From assembly GCA_012515695.1 (NCBI GenBank), contig JAAYXX010000410.1, forward strand, positions 1 to 16,020: a stretch of DNA of 16,020 nucleotides. Reading direction: 5' to 3'. The translations under genes and the position numbers were made by a program. The notes under the pieces were generated by a model. The model ran no database searches. It was given only the letters and a program-made list of their open reading frames with translations, and was not told where the DNA came from. The DNA is from Chloroflexota bacterium. GTDB lineage: Bacteria; Chloroflexota; Anaerolineae; UBA1429. Below are positions 1 through 6,999 of this stretch, in pieces; positions within the stretch are counted from its first letter, which is position 1; each line of letters opens with the position of its first letter.

Positions 1-3
1 CAT
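1..3 (-). CDS. Start codon of a minus-strand gene leaving the left edge
   Basis: Only the initiator is inside the window. Bases 1-3 read CAT, an ATG on the minus strand. Just upstream on that strand, bases 8-14 read GGAAGGA, a good Shine-Dalgarno at a normal distance from the ATG. All neighbours to the right up to 13.3 kb are also on the minus strand, so a co-directional gene is expected here. The product cannot be known from this window. The call rests on one start codon plus a ribosome binding site, so it could be chance. Confidence 0.4.
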
Positions 4-367
4 GTGTTCCTTCCTGCAAGTGGCAATTCATTCTTGTAGTCCGTCGCCGCGATAAGGTGCGTGCAGGCGCTTGTGTGCCCGCGATTTTGCGGAGGCACGA
101 TGGCCCACAGTATACGCGGAATCTGCGCGGATAGCGAACCTGCCGTGGGCGACATATATGCCGGGCTTACCGCATTCTCCCTCTGGAAGGGGATTGGACC
201 GCCGCCATCTTTGGCGGCTTTATATTCTGCCGGCTGGAAGCCGGCGGTCCAATTAGTAGGCTACCTGTCCGCCTCTGAATCCAGAGGGAGAGGGAGGCGT
301 ACGCGCCGGGCGGCTGAGTACAGCCGGGAATGAGGGGGTCTCTCGATCCTGGCATTCGCCCGACCTA
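4..367. other. Intergenic region with repeat A, no gene seen
   Basis: This 364-bp gap lies between the methyltransferase stop and the left-edge start codon. Short ORFs on both strands have no family resemblance. Palindromic repeat A takes up 176-291. A GC-rich hairpin (CGGCTG 311-316, loop AGTA, CAGCCG 321-326) lies about 40 bp past the methyltransferase stop and may help end its transcription, but there is no T-tract. I see nothing definite in bases 15-175. Confidence 0.6.
176..291. repeat. Palindromic repeat A (three-way-junction type)
   Basis: Three nested pairings are visible. The outermost is TCTCCCTCTGGA (176-187) with TCCAGAGGGAGA (280-291), a perfect 12 bp. Inside it ATTGGACC (193-200) pairs with GGTCCAAT (246-253). 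Inside that are two hairpins: GCCGCCA/TGGCGGC (201-207/212-218, loop TCTT) and GCCGGCT/AGCCGGC (229-235/239-245, loop GGA), separated by a 10-base linker. The core is nearly identical to repeat B in opposite orientation. The right flank (about 259-273, reading GGCTACCTGTCCGCC) is also shared with repeats C and D. It resembles a REP- or MITE-like element; no transposase is nearby. Confidence 0.8.
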
Positions 368-1153
368 TCATTCAAGGGGAGGCTTGCGCCCCACGAGCAG
401 CGAGATCAGCAGGTCTGTGGCAAAGTGCAGCGTCTCGCCGCGTGCCTCAGCCTGGGCGAGATCGGCTCGGATGCGCTGTATACCGGCGGCGTATGCCTCG
501 TCCGACAGGAGAGCGAGCTGCGAGACGGCGTGCTTTTGGAGAAAGGGGTCATCGAGTACCTCGCGGCCACGCTTGGCGTCTATGATATGCTCCACGGGTT
601 GCAGCGTGATCCGCTCAAACCCGCAAGCCACCATCCAGTCGAGGGTGGTCCCCCAGGAAGGGAAGCGGCGCAGGTCGGTCTGGTAGGTGCCCTCAAAATA
701 GTCATAGACATACCATCGGTCGCGCATACCGCGAGGGTTCTGCCCGACCACGGCCAGCGCCCCGCCGGGTTGCACGGTTCGCCACGCTTCCGAGATGAAT
801 GCCTGCGGCACGCGAAAGTGATGCAGCGCGTTTACGCAGAATACCAGGTCAAAGGTGGCGTCCGGGAAGGGGAGGCTTTCAGCCGCGCCGCAAACCAGCG
901 CGGGGGGCTGCTGCCCTTGGAGGCGGGCTTGTTGGAGCATGGCGCAGGATAGATCCAGCCCTGTGATGGAATGGTTGGCGGCCAGTTCGTCAAGCCAACG
1001 GCCCGTCCCGCAGCCAACTTCCAGGATACGTTGAGGGGCAAGCTGTTGGGCCAGCGCGTGCAGCGCGGCGGCAACGCCCGCAATCGGGCTATGGGCATAG
1101 CGTTGGTGATAGGTAGAGGCCAGCGGGCCATAGTTCAGGTGTTTAGCAGGCAT
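368..1153 (-). CDS. Class I SAM-dependent methyltransferase
   Basis: A 261-residue Rossmann-fold methyltransferase of the UbiE/Methyltransf_11 type. Motif I is EVGCGTG (residues 45-51), the acidic end of strand beta2 is GLDLS (65-69), and the post-motif region CGAAESLPFPDATFD (88-102) leads to the FDLVFCVNALHH segment, all typical of this family. Such enzymes transfer a methyl group from S-adenosylmethionine to a small molecule or lipid; the substrate cannot be told here. The C-terminal half (from about residue 145) is not family-specific to my eye. The ATG at 1151-1153 has no good Shine-Dalgarno directly before it. A strong one instead serves a tiny upstream ORF (1143-1178) that overlaps this start. 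It is co-directional with the DUF433 gene, 158 bp upstream. Confidence 0.85.
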   Translation of the reverse strand: MPAKHLNYGPLASTYHQRYAHSPIAGVAAALHALAQQLAPQRILEVGCGTGRWLDELAANHSITGLDLSCAMLQQARLQGQQPPALVCGAAESLPFPDATFDLVFCVNALHHFRVPQAFISEAWRTVQPGGALAVVGQNPRGMRDRWYVYDYFEGTYQTDLRRFPSWGTTLDWMVACGFERITLQPVEHIIDAKRGREVLDDPFLQKHAVSQLALLSDEAYAAGIQRIRADLAQAEARGETLHFATDLLISLLVGRKPPLE

Positions 1154-1178
1154 GGCCGTACCGTGTGGGTGTTCGCAT
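1143..1178 (-). CDS. Putative 11-codon leader ORF overlapping the methyltransferase start
   Basis: The minus strand carries AAGGAG (1184-1189), 5 bases, then ATG (1176-1178). The frame reads MRTPTRYGHAC and stops at TAA (1143-1145). That stop lies inside codons 3-4 of the methyltransferase ORF, which is in another frame. The methyltransferase ATG has no comparable ribosome binding site, so translation may be coupled by re-initiation. It could also be a chance ORF, or mark a sequencing indel if the true protein starts at 1178; no homology supports the latter. Confidence 0.4.
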   Translation of the reverse strand: MRTPTRYGHAC

Positions 1179-1202
1179 GGATACTCCTTGAGGGAGCGGG
1201 GT

Positions 1203-1305
1203 GGAGAGGCATCTCAAGTGGAATGGAGCGTTGGTCAGCGAGAAAGATGAATGGGAAGGGAAGGATGATTGCGATGCACGATAATGGAGAGATGCCTGCC
1301 TCTCC
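1203..1305 (-). promoter_or_regulatory. Leader with mutually exclusive pairings upstream of the methyltransferase
   Basis: On the minus-strand RNA, GGAGAG (1300-1305) can pair with CTCTCC (1286-1291) as a hairpin with an 8-base loop. The segment 1289-1305 can instead pair with 1203-1215 (plus strand GGAGAGGCATCTC), giving a 13-bp stem with a 4-base TGCC bulge. The two folds exclude each other, and both lie before the leader ORF ribosome binding site. The first hairpin also sits 6 bases after the DUF433 stop and could act as a weak terminator, although no T-tract follows. Attenuation is inference. Confidence 0.35.
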
Positions 1306-1311
1306 TGGGAA

Positions 1312-1548
1312 TCAGGCTCGCGCCAGTTCCACGTGTCCGACGTTCTCCTCGGTCAACCACTGAGCGTATCGGAGCGCCTGGCCGATATCGTGCGGCTCTA
1401 CGCACGGGTACAGTTCGGTGATCTCTTGGACGCTCATGCCATCGGCTACCATCGTGAGGAGGAGTTTGACTGTGATGGGTAGTCCTCGGACGCATGGGCG
1501 CCCTCCCATCACATCTGGGTCGAACGTAATACGACTAAAGGCCTGCAT
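1312..1548 (-). CDS. DUF433 family protein (antitoxin-like)
   Basis: A 78-residue protein whose N-terminal half carries the DUF433 signature: ITFDPDVMGGRPCVRGLPIT (residues 7-26), followed by a predicted helical segment with the GMSVQEITELYP pattern typical of the family's helix-turn-helix-like part. DUF433 proteins are often antitoxins paired with a DUF5615 PIN-like toxin. No such partner is visible on either side here, so this copy looks orphan. I chose the ATG at 1546-1548 because GGAGGT (1555-1560) sits 6 bases before it and the conserved region starts soon after. A longer reading from 1605 would begin inside the promoter. It has its own promoter and a palindrome at the predicted transcription start, which suggests autoregulation. 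Confidence 0.85.
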   Translation of the reverse strand: MQAFSRITFDPDVMGGRPCVRGLPITVKLLLTMVADGMSVQEITELYPCVEPHDIGQALRYAQWLTEENVGHVELARA

Positions 1549-1554
1549 AGAAGC

Positions 1555-1560
1555 ACCTCC
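1555..1560 (-). promoter_or_regulatory. Ribosome binding site setting the DUF433 start
   Basis: GGAGGT on the minus strand, 6 bases before the ATG at 1548. It rules out the longer in-frame start at 1605. Confidence 0.8.
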
Positions 1561-1583
1561 GGCTCGTTTGGACCCATGCCATT

Positions 1584-1603
1584 GGTCTATAGGATCATAG
1601 ACC
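1584..1603. promoter_or_regulatory. Operator-like palindrome at the DUF433 promoter
   Basis: GGTCTAT (1584-1590), 6-base spacer AGGATC, then ATAGACC (1597-1603): perfect 7-bp inverted arms. It directly abuts the -10 box (1604-1609), so a bound protein would cover the transcription start. Many antitoxins repress their own promoter this way; that DUF433 binds here is inference. Confidence 0.65.
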
Positions 1604-1631
1604 ATTATATGGGATTGGCGCGAAAAATCAA
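1604..1631 (-). promoter_or_regulatory. Sigma70-type promoter for the DUF433 gene
   Basis: Minus strand: -35 TTGATT (1626-1631), 16-base spacer, -10 TATAAT (1604-1609, perfect consensus). Transcription would start near 1597, about 50 bases before the ATG. Confidence 0.7.
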
Positions 1632-1649
1632 GTCTTGCTGCCTCGGCAG
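1623..1649 (-). terminator. Weak terminator candidate after the CFA synthase gene
   Basis: On the minus strand a short hairpin CTGCC/GGCAG (1645-1649/1638-1642, 2-base loop) is followed after about 10 bases by five T residues (1623-1627). The stem is short and the T-run is displaced and overlaps the DUF433 -35 region, so the call is weak. Confidence 0.3.
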
Positions 1650-1681
1650 GTACGCCTTGAGACTGGCGCGCGTCTGCGCTG

Positions 1682-2980
1682 CTATTGGGCGCGGTCGTTG
1701 TACCAAACGTGGCGCGTGAGCGGCTGGCCGCTTGTGCCGCGATTCCCCGGTTTGACCAGGAGCGTCTGGTAGACGTTCAGCCGCCCGACGGTGAACCCTT
1801 GTGCCGAGCCGGACATGAACAGCCGCCATACGCGGTAGGTAGGCTCGTCCACATATTGCAGCGCCTGCTCGTGATGGGCCTCCAGCCGTCGCACCCAATG
1901 GCGCAGGGTCATGGCATAGTGTTCGCGGAGGCTTTCCACGTCGCGCACTTCAAAGCCGGCTGCCTCGGCTACTTGCGCTGTGGTGCTGATGGGAACCAAC
2001 TCGCCGTCTGGAAACACATAGGTATCCGAAAAGCTTGAGGCTGCCCCCAGTTTCCGGCGAGTGGCGTCTATGGTCCGGTTGGCGATGCCGTGGTTGAGGA
2101 ACACGCCTTCGGGGCGCAGCAGGCTCCATGCCTGGCGAAAGTAGACGGGGAGCAGGACCTGTCCCACGTGTTCGAACATGCCTACGCTGACCAGGGCGTC
2201 ATAGGGCTGGGAGGTGTTCAACTCGCGGTAGTCTTGAACAAGTGCGCGGCAGCGTTCCGTCAACCCGGCGGCGGCGATGCGTTCATTTGCCAGTTCGGCC
2301 TGGGGCGAACTGAGGGTAATGCCTGTGGCGTCCACGCCATAGTGCTGGGCGGCGTACAAGATCAGCCCGCCCCAGCCGCAGCCGATATCGAGCAGTCGCT
2401 GACCGGGCTGGAGCCGCAGTTTGTGGCAGATATAGTCCAGCTTGCGGGTTTGGGCTGTATCCAGGTCGTCGTCCGGCGAGCCAAAGTAGGCGCAGGAATA
2501 GACCATTCTGCTATCCAGCCAAAGCTGGTAAAAGTCGTTCGAGACATCATAGTGATACCGGATGGCCTGCCGATCGCGCTCTATTCCGTGGGTCTGGCCG
2601 TCTAGCTCTGCGCGGCCACGCTGGGTGCTATGCTGTCGGCGTTCGGCGGGGAGGCGCAGGAGGCGGGGAATCAGCCGCAACCTGGCTCTCAGGCTCGCCA
2701 CGTTTTGCTGGAGGGACTCGGCAATGTCAAAGACGGATTCAATGTCTCCCTCGATGTCAAAATCATTGTGCAGGTAGGCTTCTCCCAGGGCCAGTTCTGT
2801 GCCGGGCAGAAGCATGGCGCGCAAGGCTCCGGGATGGTTGAGCACGATGGTCGCGGCGCGGGGTGTGTCGTCGGGCCAGCGGGTTCCATCCCACAGGCGA
2901 ACGGACAGGCGGTGGGCGTTTGCCCCAAAAAGGTCATCCAGCAGGCTGCGAGTGATCTGGTCTGTCTTGATCGTAGCCAT
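1682..2980 (-). CDS. cfa: Cyclopropane-fatty-acyl-phospholipid synthase family protein
   Basis: A 432-residue protein of the CFA synthase family, which uses SAM to add a methylene bridge across the double bond of unsaturated acyl chains in membrane phospholipids. An N-terminal domain (to about 120) precedes the catalytic domain. Visible hallmarks are YHYDVSNDFYQLWLD (142-156), YSCAYF (161-166, with the family cysteine C163), the SAM-binding LLDIGCGWGG (196-205), GMFEHVG (267-273) and HYAMTLRHW (354-362). These are the family positions expected to include the bicarbonate-site residues. Length is slightly above the usual 380-400. I chose ATG at 2980 because TAGGAGA lies 6 bases upstream; in-frame codons further up lack this. 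Related methyltransferases of the same family cannot be excluded. It has its own promoter and a leader of about 140 bases. Confidence 0.9.
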   Translation of the reverse strand: MATIKTDQITRSLLDDLFGANAHRLSVRLWDGTRWPDDTPRAATIVLNHPGALRAMLLPGTELALGEAYLHNDFDIEGDIESVFDIAESLQQNVASLRARLRLIPRLLRLPAERRQHSTQRGRAELDGQTHGIERDRQAIRYHYDVSNDFYQLWLDSRMVYSCAYFGSPDDDLDTAQTRKLDYICHKLRLQPGQRLLDIGCGWGGLILYAAQHYGVDATGITLSSPQAELANERIAAAGLTERCRALVQDYRELNTSQPYDALVSVGMFEHVGQVLLPVYFRQAWSLLRPEGVFLNHGIANRTIDATRRKLGAASSFSDTYVFPDGELVPISTTAQVAEAAGFEVRDVESLREHYAMTLRHWVRRLEAHHEQALQYVDEPTYRVWRLFMSGSAQGFTVGRLNVYQTLLVKPGNRGTSGQPLTRHVWYNDRAQ

Positions 2981-2986
2981 TTGCGA

Positions 2987-2993
2987 TCTCCTA
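2987..2993 (-). promoter_or_regulatory. Ribosome binding site setting the CFA synthase start
   Basis: TAGGAGA on the minus strand before ATG 2980. It favours the 432-residue product over the 447-residue reading from 3025. Confidence 0.75.
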
Positions 2994-3129
2994 TCAGAAA
3001 CACGCATCGGGCGTTTGCTTGACAATCGAGACAGGTTGATGCTGCGACAACCGCAGGGGAGTGCAGGGGGTGCTGTGTAGAGATATGGCGGGTCAGAATG
3101 CTGCGGTGGCTGTAGTGTATTCTGCTCTG

Positions 3130-3158
3130 ATTATAAACGGGCCAAGGTTCGCGCGCAA
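3130..3158 (-). promoter_or_regulatory. Promoter for the CFA synthase gene
   Basis: Minus strand: -10 TATAAT (3130-3135, perfect consensus), 17-base spacer, -35 TTGCGC (3153-3158, only the TTG conserved). It gives a leader of about 140 bases before the ATG at 2980. I see no recognisable riboswitch in that leader. Confidence 0.55.
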
Positions 3159-3202
3159 GTGGAGCGCGGGCCTTGTGCATTCTGGCTGGGCGGGGCGTCA
3201 GG

Positions 3203-3220
3203 GCAGCGGAAGGCCGCTGC
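3203..3220. terminator. GC hairpin after the Ere-like gene
   Basis: GCAGCGG (3203-3209), loop AAGG, CCGCTGC (3214-3220): a perfect 7-bp stem 16 bases past the stop of the Ere-like gene. No T-tract follows on the minus strand, so it may stabilise the mRNA end rather than act as an intrinsic terminator. Confidence 0.4.
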
Positions 3221-3254
3221 GGCTATAGGCCGTGGCTATAGGCCGCGGCTATAG
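3221..3254. repeat. 13-bp tandem repeat, 2.6 copies
   Basis: GGCTATAG recurs at 3221, 3234 and 3247 with a 13-base period (unit GGCTATAGGCCGY). The array covers the last six codons and the stop of the Ere-like gene. Because 13 is not a multiple of 3, a change in copy number would shift the C-terminal frame, although each copy carries CTA (a TAG stop on the minus strand). Confidence 0.85.
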
Positions 3255-4531
3255 CTCGTTGAATCCAGGACGGCCAGCCAGTCGAAAGCGGTGAGGCTTG
3301 CGGGCGTCAATGGGAAGTAGGTCGAGTTCTTGACGCTGCCGGAGCGTGTCGGCAGGGCTGCAATCTCTGTGGCTGGCAGCCCCTGGCCGCTGTACGTTGG
3401 GATCAGGCGCGCCGGGCCGGGCAGGGCGGTTAGCCGCGCCTCCAGCGTGTCGGGTTCGGGCTGACCGATGCCGTTGGCCTCCGAGACGCCCACCGCCGAG
3501 CCGATGACGGCATAGCGCGGGCCGAGCATTGCCGCGAGTTGCGCGCCCACGGGCCACCAGATGAGCAGATGAGGGCCTAGCTGCCATTGCGATTTGCCGC
3601 GCTTCAGGTGGCTGTTATGAGCCAAGGCGAGCACCTTGCCACGGCCCTGTTCGCGGGACACAATATACGCCAGGTTATCCGCCATCATCGCGTCGCGCAT
3701 GCCGAGCAGCCGGGCGGTCCGGTCGCTCGAATCTTGGGCCAACCCGGCATGATAGTTGAGCAACTGCCGCGCCATCGTCGCATAGTGCAGGGCTTCCAGG
3801 TGGCGGTCTTGGCCGCCCTTCTCCACCAGCTCAGGGCGGCGGATTTGCAGTTCGGCGACCAGTTCCTCCGTCTCGATGCGTAACTGGGTGGCGGCTGGTG
3901 ACATGCCAATGGCCTGTGCCGGGTCCATCATTGCGGCGGGGTTTTCCCAGGCAGCGTCATCCCCCAGCAGTGGGGCCATACGCTCGCGGAACTTACGGGC
4001 GCGTGCGTTGTCCAGCGTCGCGAGATAGTCGAGCGCGAAATACAAAAGCTGGCGCGGGCTATCGGTGCCCATCATCTCGGTGGGACTATCAAAGCCGTAG
4101 AATCGGAGCTTGACGCGGTGGGCGGGGTCGGCGTTGTACTGGCGCATCCATTCGACGAGTTCGCGGTTTGCGTCGAGGCGGCCAAAGCCGTGGGAAAAGC
4201 CGGTATCTTGCAGAGCCTCGTACGATGCCGGGCCGCGACCAGCGATGTACTCGTTCACGATGTGCGCCCGAGGAAAGCTGCTCTCGATGGCGATGGCGCT
4301 GTAGCCGTGCGCCTCCGCCAATCGCTGGAAAAGCTGGTTGCGTAGAACGAGGATCTCTTCGCCTCCGTGGAGCGCCTCCCCAAAGCCGAGCAACTCCACC
4401 GAGTCACCGAGCGCGGCGATGACGCTGGCGATGGCGGCGTTCAGGGTTTCGGGCGAATCGAGGGAGAACGAAATCGCTGCGTTTCGCATCCAATCGTCGA
4501 GGGTGGCAAATACTGGGGCAGCACCTGGCAT
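3236..4531 (-). CDS. Erythromycin esterase-like protein
   Basis: A 431-residue member of the erythromycin esterase family (PF05139), which includes the macrolide-lactone hydrolases EreA and EreB and many chromosomal relatives of unknown substrate. The conserved active-site layout is present: GFGEALHG (E52, H55), R64, AIESSFP (E83), GMRDAMMADN (R279) and AHNSHL (H305, H308). The length is normal for the family. The ATG at 4529-4531 is preceded by AGGAGAT (4537-4543) at about 5-6 bases. No signal peptide is seen, so it should act in the cytoplasm. A strong promoter sits about 75 bases upstream and no resistance-cassette or mobile-element context is visible. A housekeeping or detoxification role is more likely than acquired macrolide resistance. 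The last codons run into a 13-bp tandem repeat. Confidence 0.88.
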   Translation of the reverse strand: MPGAAPVFATLDDWMRNAAISFSLDSPETLNAAIASVIAALGDSVELLGFGEALHGGEEILVLRNQLFQRLAEAHGYSAIAIESSFPRAHIVNEYIAGRGPASYEALQDTGFSHGFGRLDANRELVEWMRQYNADPAHRVKLRFYGFDSPTEMMGTDSPRQLLYFALDYLATLDNARARKFRERMAPLLGDDAAWENPAAMMDPAQAIGMSPAATQLRIETEELVAELQIRRPELVEKGGQDRHLEALHYATMARQLLNYHAGLAQDSSDRTARLLGMRDAMMADNLAYIVSREQGRGKVLALAHNSHLKRGKSQWQLGPHLLIWWPVGAQLAAMLGPRYAVIGSAVGVSEANGIGQPEPDTLEARLTALPGPARLIPTYSGQGLPATEIAALPTRSGSVKNSTYFPLTPASLTAFDWLAVLDSTSYSRGL

Positions 4532-4603
4532 TTCTGATCTCCTGGTTATCTGACTCGCCTGGGTTGTGCGTTGATGGTTCCACGGGCTGATTCACAGAAC
4601 CGT

Positions 4604-4633
4604 ATCATACCACCTTGAGGGCAGGCAGTTCAA
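4604..4633 (-). promoter_or_regulatory. Promoter for the Ere-like gene
   Basis: Minus strand: -35 TTGAAC (4628-4633), 18-base spacer, -10 TATGAT (4604-4609) preceded by TGG, an extended -10. It lies in the 166-bp gap after the GNAT gene and gives a leader of about 65 bases. Confidence 0.6.
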
Positions 4634-4697
4634 GCAAGCGCGGCTGGGCGACTGGCGTTACAGGGGGCTGCGACTCGGTCCATGCGGGCGCCTCCTG

Positions 4698-5174
4698 TCA
4701 GGGTTCGTCGGGTCTGAGCAGGCATTCCATGATGTCGTTTTGAGCGGTGAAACCGGCGTGCTGGTAAAAGGCCACGCTGGCCTCGCTGGGCCAGACGATG
4801 AGCAGCTCCAGCCCCTCCTGGGCGGCCCACGCCTTGACGCGTTCCAGCAGTGCCGTGCCGATGCCCTGCCCTCGATAGGCGGGTCGGGTGTAGACATTGG
4901 TAACGTATCCCCAGGCGTCTTGCAGACGGGAGGGCTTGGGGATTTTGGCGACACGCTGCACACAAACGTGGGCGACGATCTGGCCCTCTCGCTCGGCCAG
5001 CCAGTAGGCCCAGCGCCCTTCGCATAGGCTCTGGCGGAGAAACTCGACGCACGCGGCCACAAAGCTCTCGCGGGATAGGTCGCCCGGGGCGGGTTCTTCT
5101 TCCGCGCGGAAATCCCAGCGCATGTGGGCCAACTCGATCAGGTCGCTTTCGTGGGCCAGACGATAGGTGATCAT
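4698..5174 (-). CDS. GNAT family N-acetyltransferase
   Basis: A 158-residue single-domain GNAT protein. The acetyl-CoA pyrophosphate loop is RGQGIGTALL (residues 101-110), preceded by the beta4 strand VTNVYTRPAYR and followed by SVAFYQHAGF (133-142), the usual motif B ending. It transfers acetyl from acetyl-CoA to an amine, but the acceptor cannot be read from sequence. The ATG at 5172-5174 begins 3 bases after the stop of the alpha/beta hydrolase gene, and its own Shine-Dalgarno is weak. Translation is probably coupled, and the two are likely one transcript with the epimerase gene. Confidence 0.9.
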   Translation of the reverse strand: MITYRLAHESDLIELAHMRWDFRAEEEPAPGDLSRESFVAACVEFLRQSLCEGRWAYWLAEREGQIVAHVCVQRVAKIPKPSRLQDAWGYVTNVYTRPAYRGQGIGTALLERVKAWAAQEGLELLIVWPSEASVAFYQHAGFTAQNDIMECLLRPDEP

Positions 5175-5177
5175 CGC

Positions 5178-6095
5178 TCACCAGCCCACAAATGGCCCGG
5201 CGTCGCGATCCACGCGCCCGTATGCCTCGTCCAAAAAGCTGCTCAACACGCGGGCATAGTCCTGAGGGAAGAGCAGCAGCGGGTGATGGCCGCCCTGTTC
5301 AAAGGCGTGCGTTCTGGCGCGAGGGTAGCGCGCGAGCAGCGCGTCCCTGTTGCTGATGGTCGTCTGGTCATCCTGGGAGGCAATGAGCAGCATTTCGCCC
5401 GGCCAGTCCGCCAGCTTGTGGCTATCGAAGGCAAAGCGGCTCGCCATGTCGGCCTGGGTCTCGTAGAAGCGAACCATCGCCTCTTTGGTCAGGTGGCTCG
5501 CCATCTCCTGAAAGTATGCCTGGGCAAAAGCGCGCCATGCACTCGCTTCGGGAAAGGGGCCGGTGGAGCCTGCGGTCAAGGTCTTTTTGGCGATAAAGAA
5601 GGGGAGCAGCTTGAGCGTGCGCGCCATGCGTAGCCGCCCGGCGGCCTTTTCCGGGGTAAGCAGCCCGCTATGGGACAGCACGACATGCTCTACACTCTCT
5701 GGGTGCTGCTGAAGTAGATATTGGATCACCTCACCGCCCAGCGATAGGCCGACAAAAGTGGCCTTTTGCGCGCCCTCGGCCCGGAGGATGGCGCGCAGCA
5801 TGTGACAGATCGCGTCAATGTCGAACGTGCCCTGGAGCGGGTAGGCGTCTGGGGCGATGATGCGATAGTCGCCCTCTAACGCGAGAATGGGGTGCATCCA
5901 GATATCGGCGGTGGCAAATCCGCCGGACAAAAACAGCAGCGTGGGCGCGTCCTGTGGCCCGGCGGTGATATAGCGCCAGGATTCGCCGCCCTGGATAAGC
6001 TCTTGATAGGGATGCTCGGCCCGAAATGCCTGAAGCAGTTCCCGTTGTGGTGCTGGAACCTGTGCATAGATAGACGCGAAAGCGGTATTGCTCAC
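5178..6095 (-). CDS. Alpha/beta hydrolase
   Basis: A 305-residue alpha/beta-hydrolase fold protein. It has the oxyanion strand LLFLSGGFATADIW (53-66), the nucleophile elbow GLSLGG (S118), a probable acid in ASQDDQTT (D242 or D243) and the catalytic histidine in QGGHHPLL (H270 or H271). A cap insertion spans about 145-230. The general layout recalls maspardin-like hydrolases, but the substrate is unknown. The start is GTG (6093-6095) with GGAGGAA (6098-6104) close before it. It starts 34 bases after the epimerase stop and runs 3 bases short of the GNAT start, so the three genes look like one operon. No signal peptide. Confidence 0.9.
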   Translation of the reverse strand: MSNTAFASIYAQVPAPQRELLQAFRAEHPYQELIQGGESWRYITAGPQDAPTLLFLSGGFATADIWMHPILALEGDYRIIAPDAYPLQGTFDIDAICHMLRAILRAEGAQKATFVGLSLGGEVIQYLLQQHPESVEHVVLSHSGLLTPEKAAGRLRMARTLKLLPFFIAKKTLTAGSTGPFPEASAWRAFAQAYFQEMASHLTKEAMVRFYETQADMASRFAFDSHKLADWPGEMLLIASQDDQTTISNRDALLARYPRARTHAFEQGGHHPLLLFPQDYARVLSSFLDEAYGRVDRDAGPFVGW

Positions 6096-6129
6096 AGTTC
6101 CTCCAGGTGTGCAATGAACGCGATCAATC

Positions 6130-6981
6130 TCAGGGTTCTAGGTGGCGCTCGGTGGGCGTCCAGATATAGCGTGGCCGATAGCCAAAGGCCGCTTCGGCGC
6201 GGGCGCAGGAAAGCGGCGACTCGTGATCGGCCAGTGGGCGGCGCAGTTCAGTGCGCTTGCCGAAATAGCGCGACACCAGCTCGGCGGTGGTCTCTCTGGT
6301 GACGACGCGCGCGCCGGTGATGTTGTAGGGGCCAGCGGGGACGCTTTCGGCTTCCAACGCCAGCCGACAGGCCAGAGCTGCATCCCGCGCATCGGTGCGC
6401 GTCCAGAGTTGGAGAAGGCCCGGCGTGGGGTCCTGGAGCAGTTGGTCCAGCTCAGCGTTCAGTTGGTCGGGCGGGCGGACGCCCATAAAGCGGAAGGAAA
6501 GGATGGTCAGCCCCCAGTTGGCGACGAAATAATCGGCGGCCTGCTCTCCGGCCATCTTGGACAGGGCGTAGCAGTTGACGGGCCGCAGTGGGTGCTCTTC
6601 GTCGGCGGGCAGGTAGACCGGAGGATTGGCGACAAAGCCATAGACCTGCGCGCTGGAGGCCGAAATAATGCGCGAGACGTCCAGGTCGGCGCAAGCTTGA
6701 AACAGGTTGTAGGTGCCACTGACGTTGTCGCTGTAGGTGCGGGTGTTGGGGACGATGCCCGCGTCGGCCCAGGCCCCCAAATGCACGACGGCGTCCGCCT
6801 GAGCGGCGGTAATCGCCTGATAGACCTCCCCGGCCTGGGTGAGATCCGCTCGCAAAAAGCGGGCAGGCGAATTGGCCGCTCGCACCAGGTCAATAGCCAA
6901 CACGTCATGACCAGCGGTCACCAGTTCGCGGACGACGTATCGCCCGATGCGCCCGCTGGCTCCCGTAACCAGAATCCTCAT
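6130..6981 (-). CDS. NAD-dependent epimerase/dehydratase family protein
   Basis: A 283-residue extended short-chain dehydrogenase. The dinucleotide-binding loop TGASGRIG (6-13), the acidic D31 at the end of beta2, the ADLTQ segment (45-49), VVHLGAWAD (65-73), SASSAQVYG (107-115) with the catalytic serine, and YALSK (138-142) are all in place. Enzymes of this group oxidise or epimerise nucleotide sugars or sugar acids (compare uronate dehydrogenase and UDP-sugar epimerases). Length is at the short end, closer to uronate dehydrogenase-type members than to GalE. ATG at 6979-6981 has AAAGGAT upstream at a longer than usual distance, and a 7-bp hairpin (7000-7020) sits just before that. First gene of the epimerase-hydrolase-GNAT unit. 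Confidence 0.88.
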   Translation of the reverse strand: MRILVTGASGRIGRYVVRELVTAGHDVLAIDLVRAANSPARFLRADLTQAGEVYQAITAAQADAVVHLGAWADAGIVPNTRTYSDNVSGTYNLFQACADLDVSRIISASSAQVYGFVANPPVYLPADEEHPLRPVNCYALSKMAGEQAADYFVANWGLTILSFRFMGVRPPDQLNAELDQLLQDPTPGLLQLWTRTDARDAALACRLALEAESVPAGPYNITGARVVTRETTAELVSRYFGKRTELRRPLADHESPLSCARAEAAFGYRPRYIWTPTERHLEP

Positions 6982-6999
6982 TCCTGCGCGTATCCTTTC

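Noticed and set aside
61..333. Short plus-strand ORFs in the left intergenic region
   Set aside because: They run through palindromic repeat A and have no family resemblance.
1154..1311. DUF5615-type toxin partner for DUF433
   Set aside because: No ORF of adequate length or with a PIN-like start was found in the gap on either strand.
2090..2605. Plus-strand ORF opposite the CFA synthase gene
   Set aside because: Shadow of a gene with full family motifs; no ribosome binding site or motif of its own.
3019..3047. TTGACA on the plus strand as a -35 box
   Set aside because: No -10 at a proper distance and no plus-strand gene downstream.
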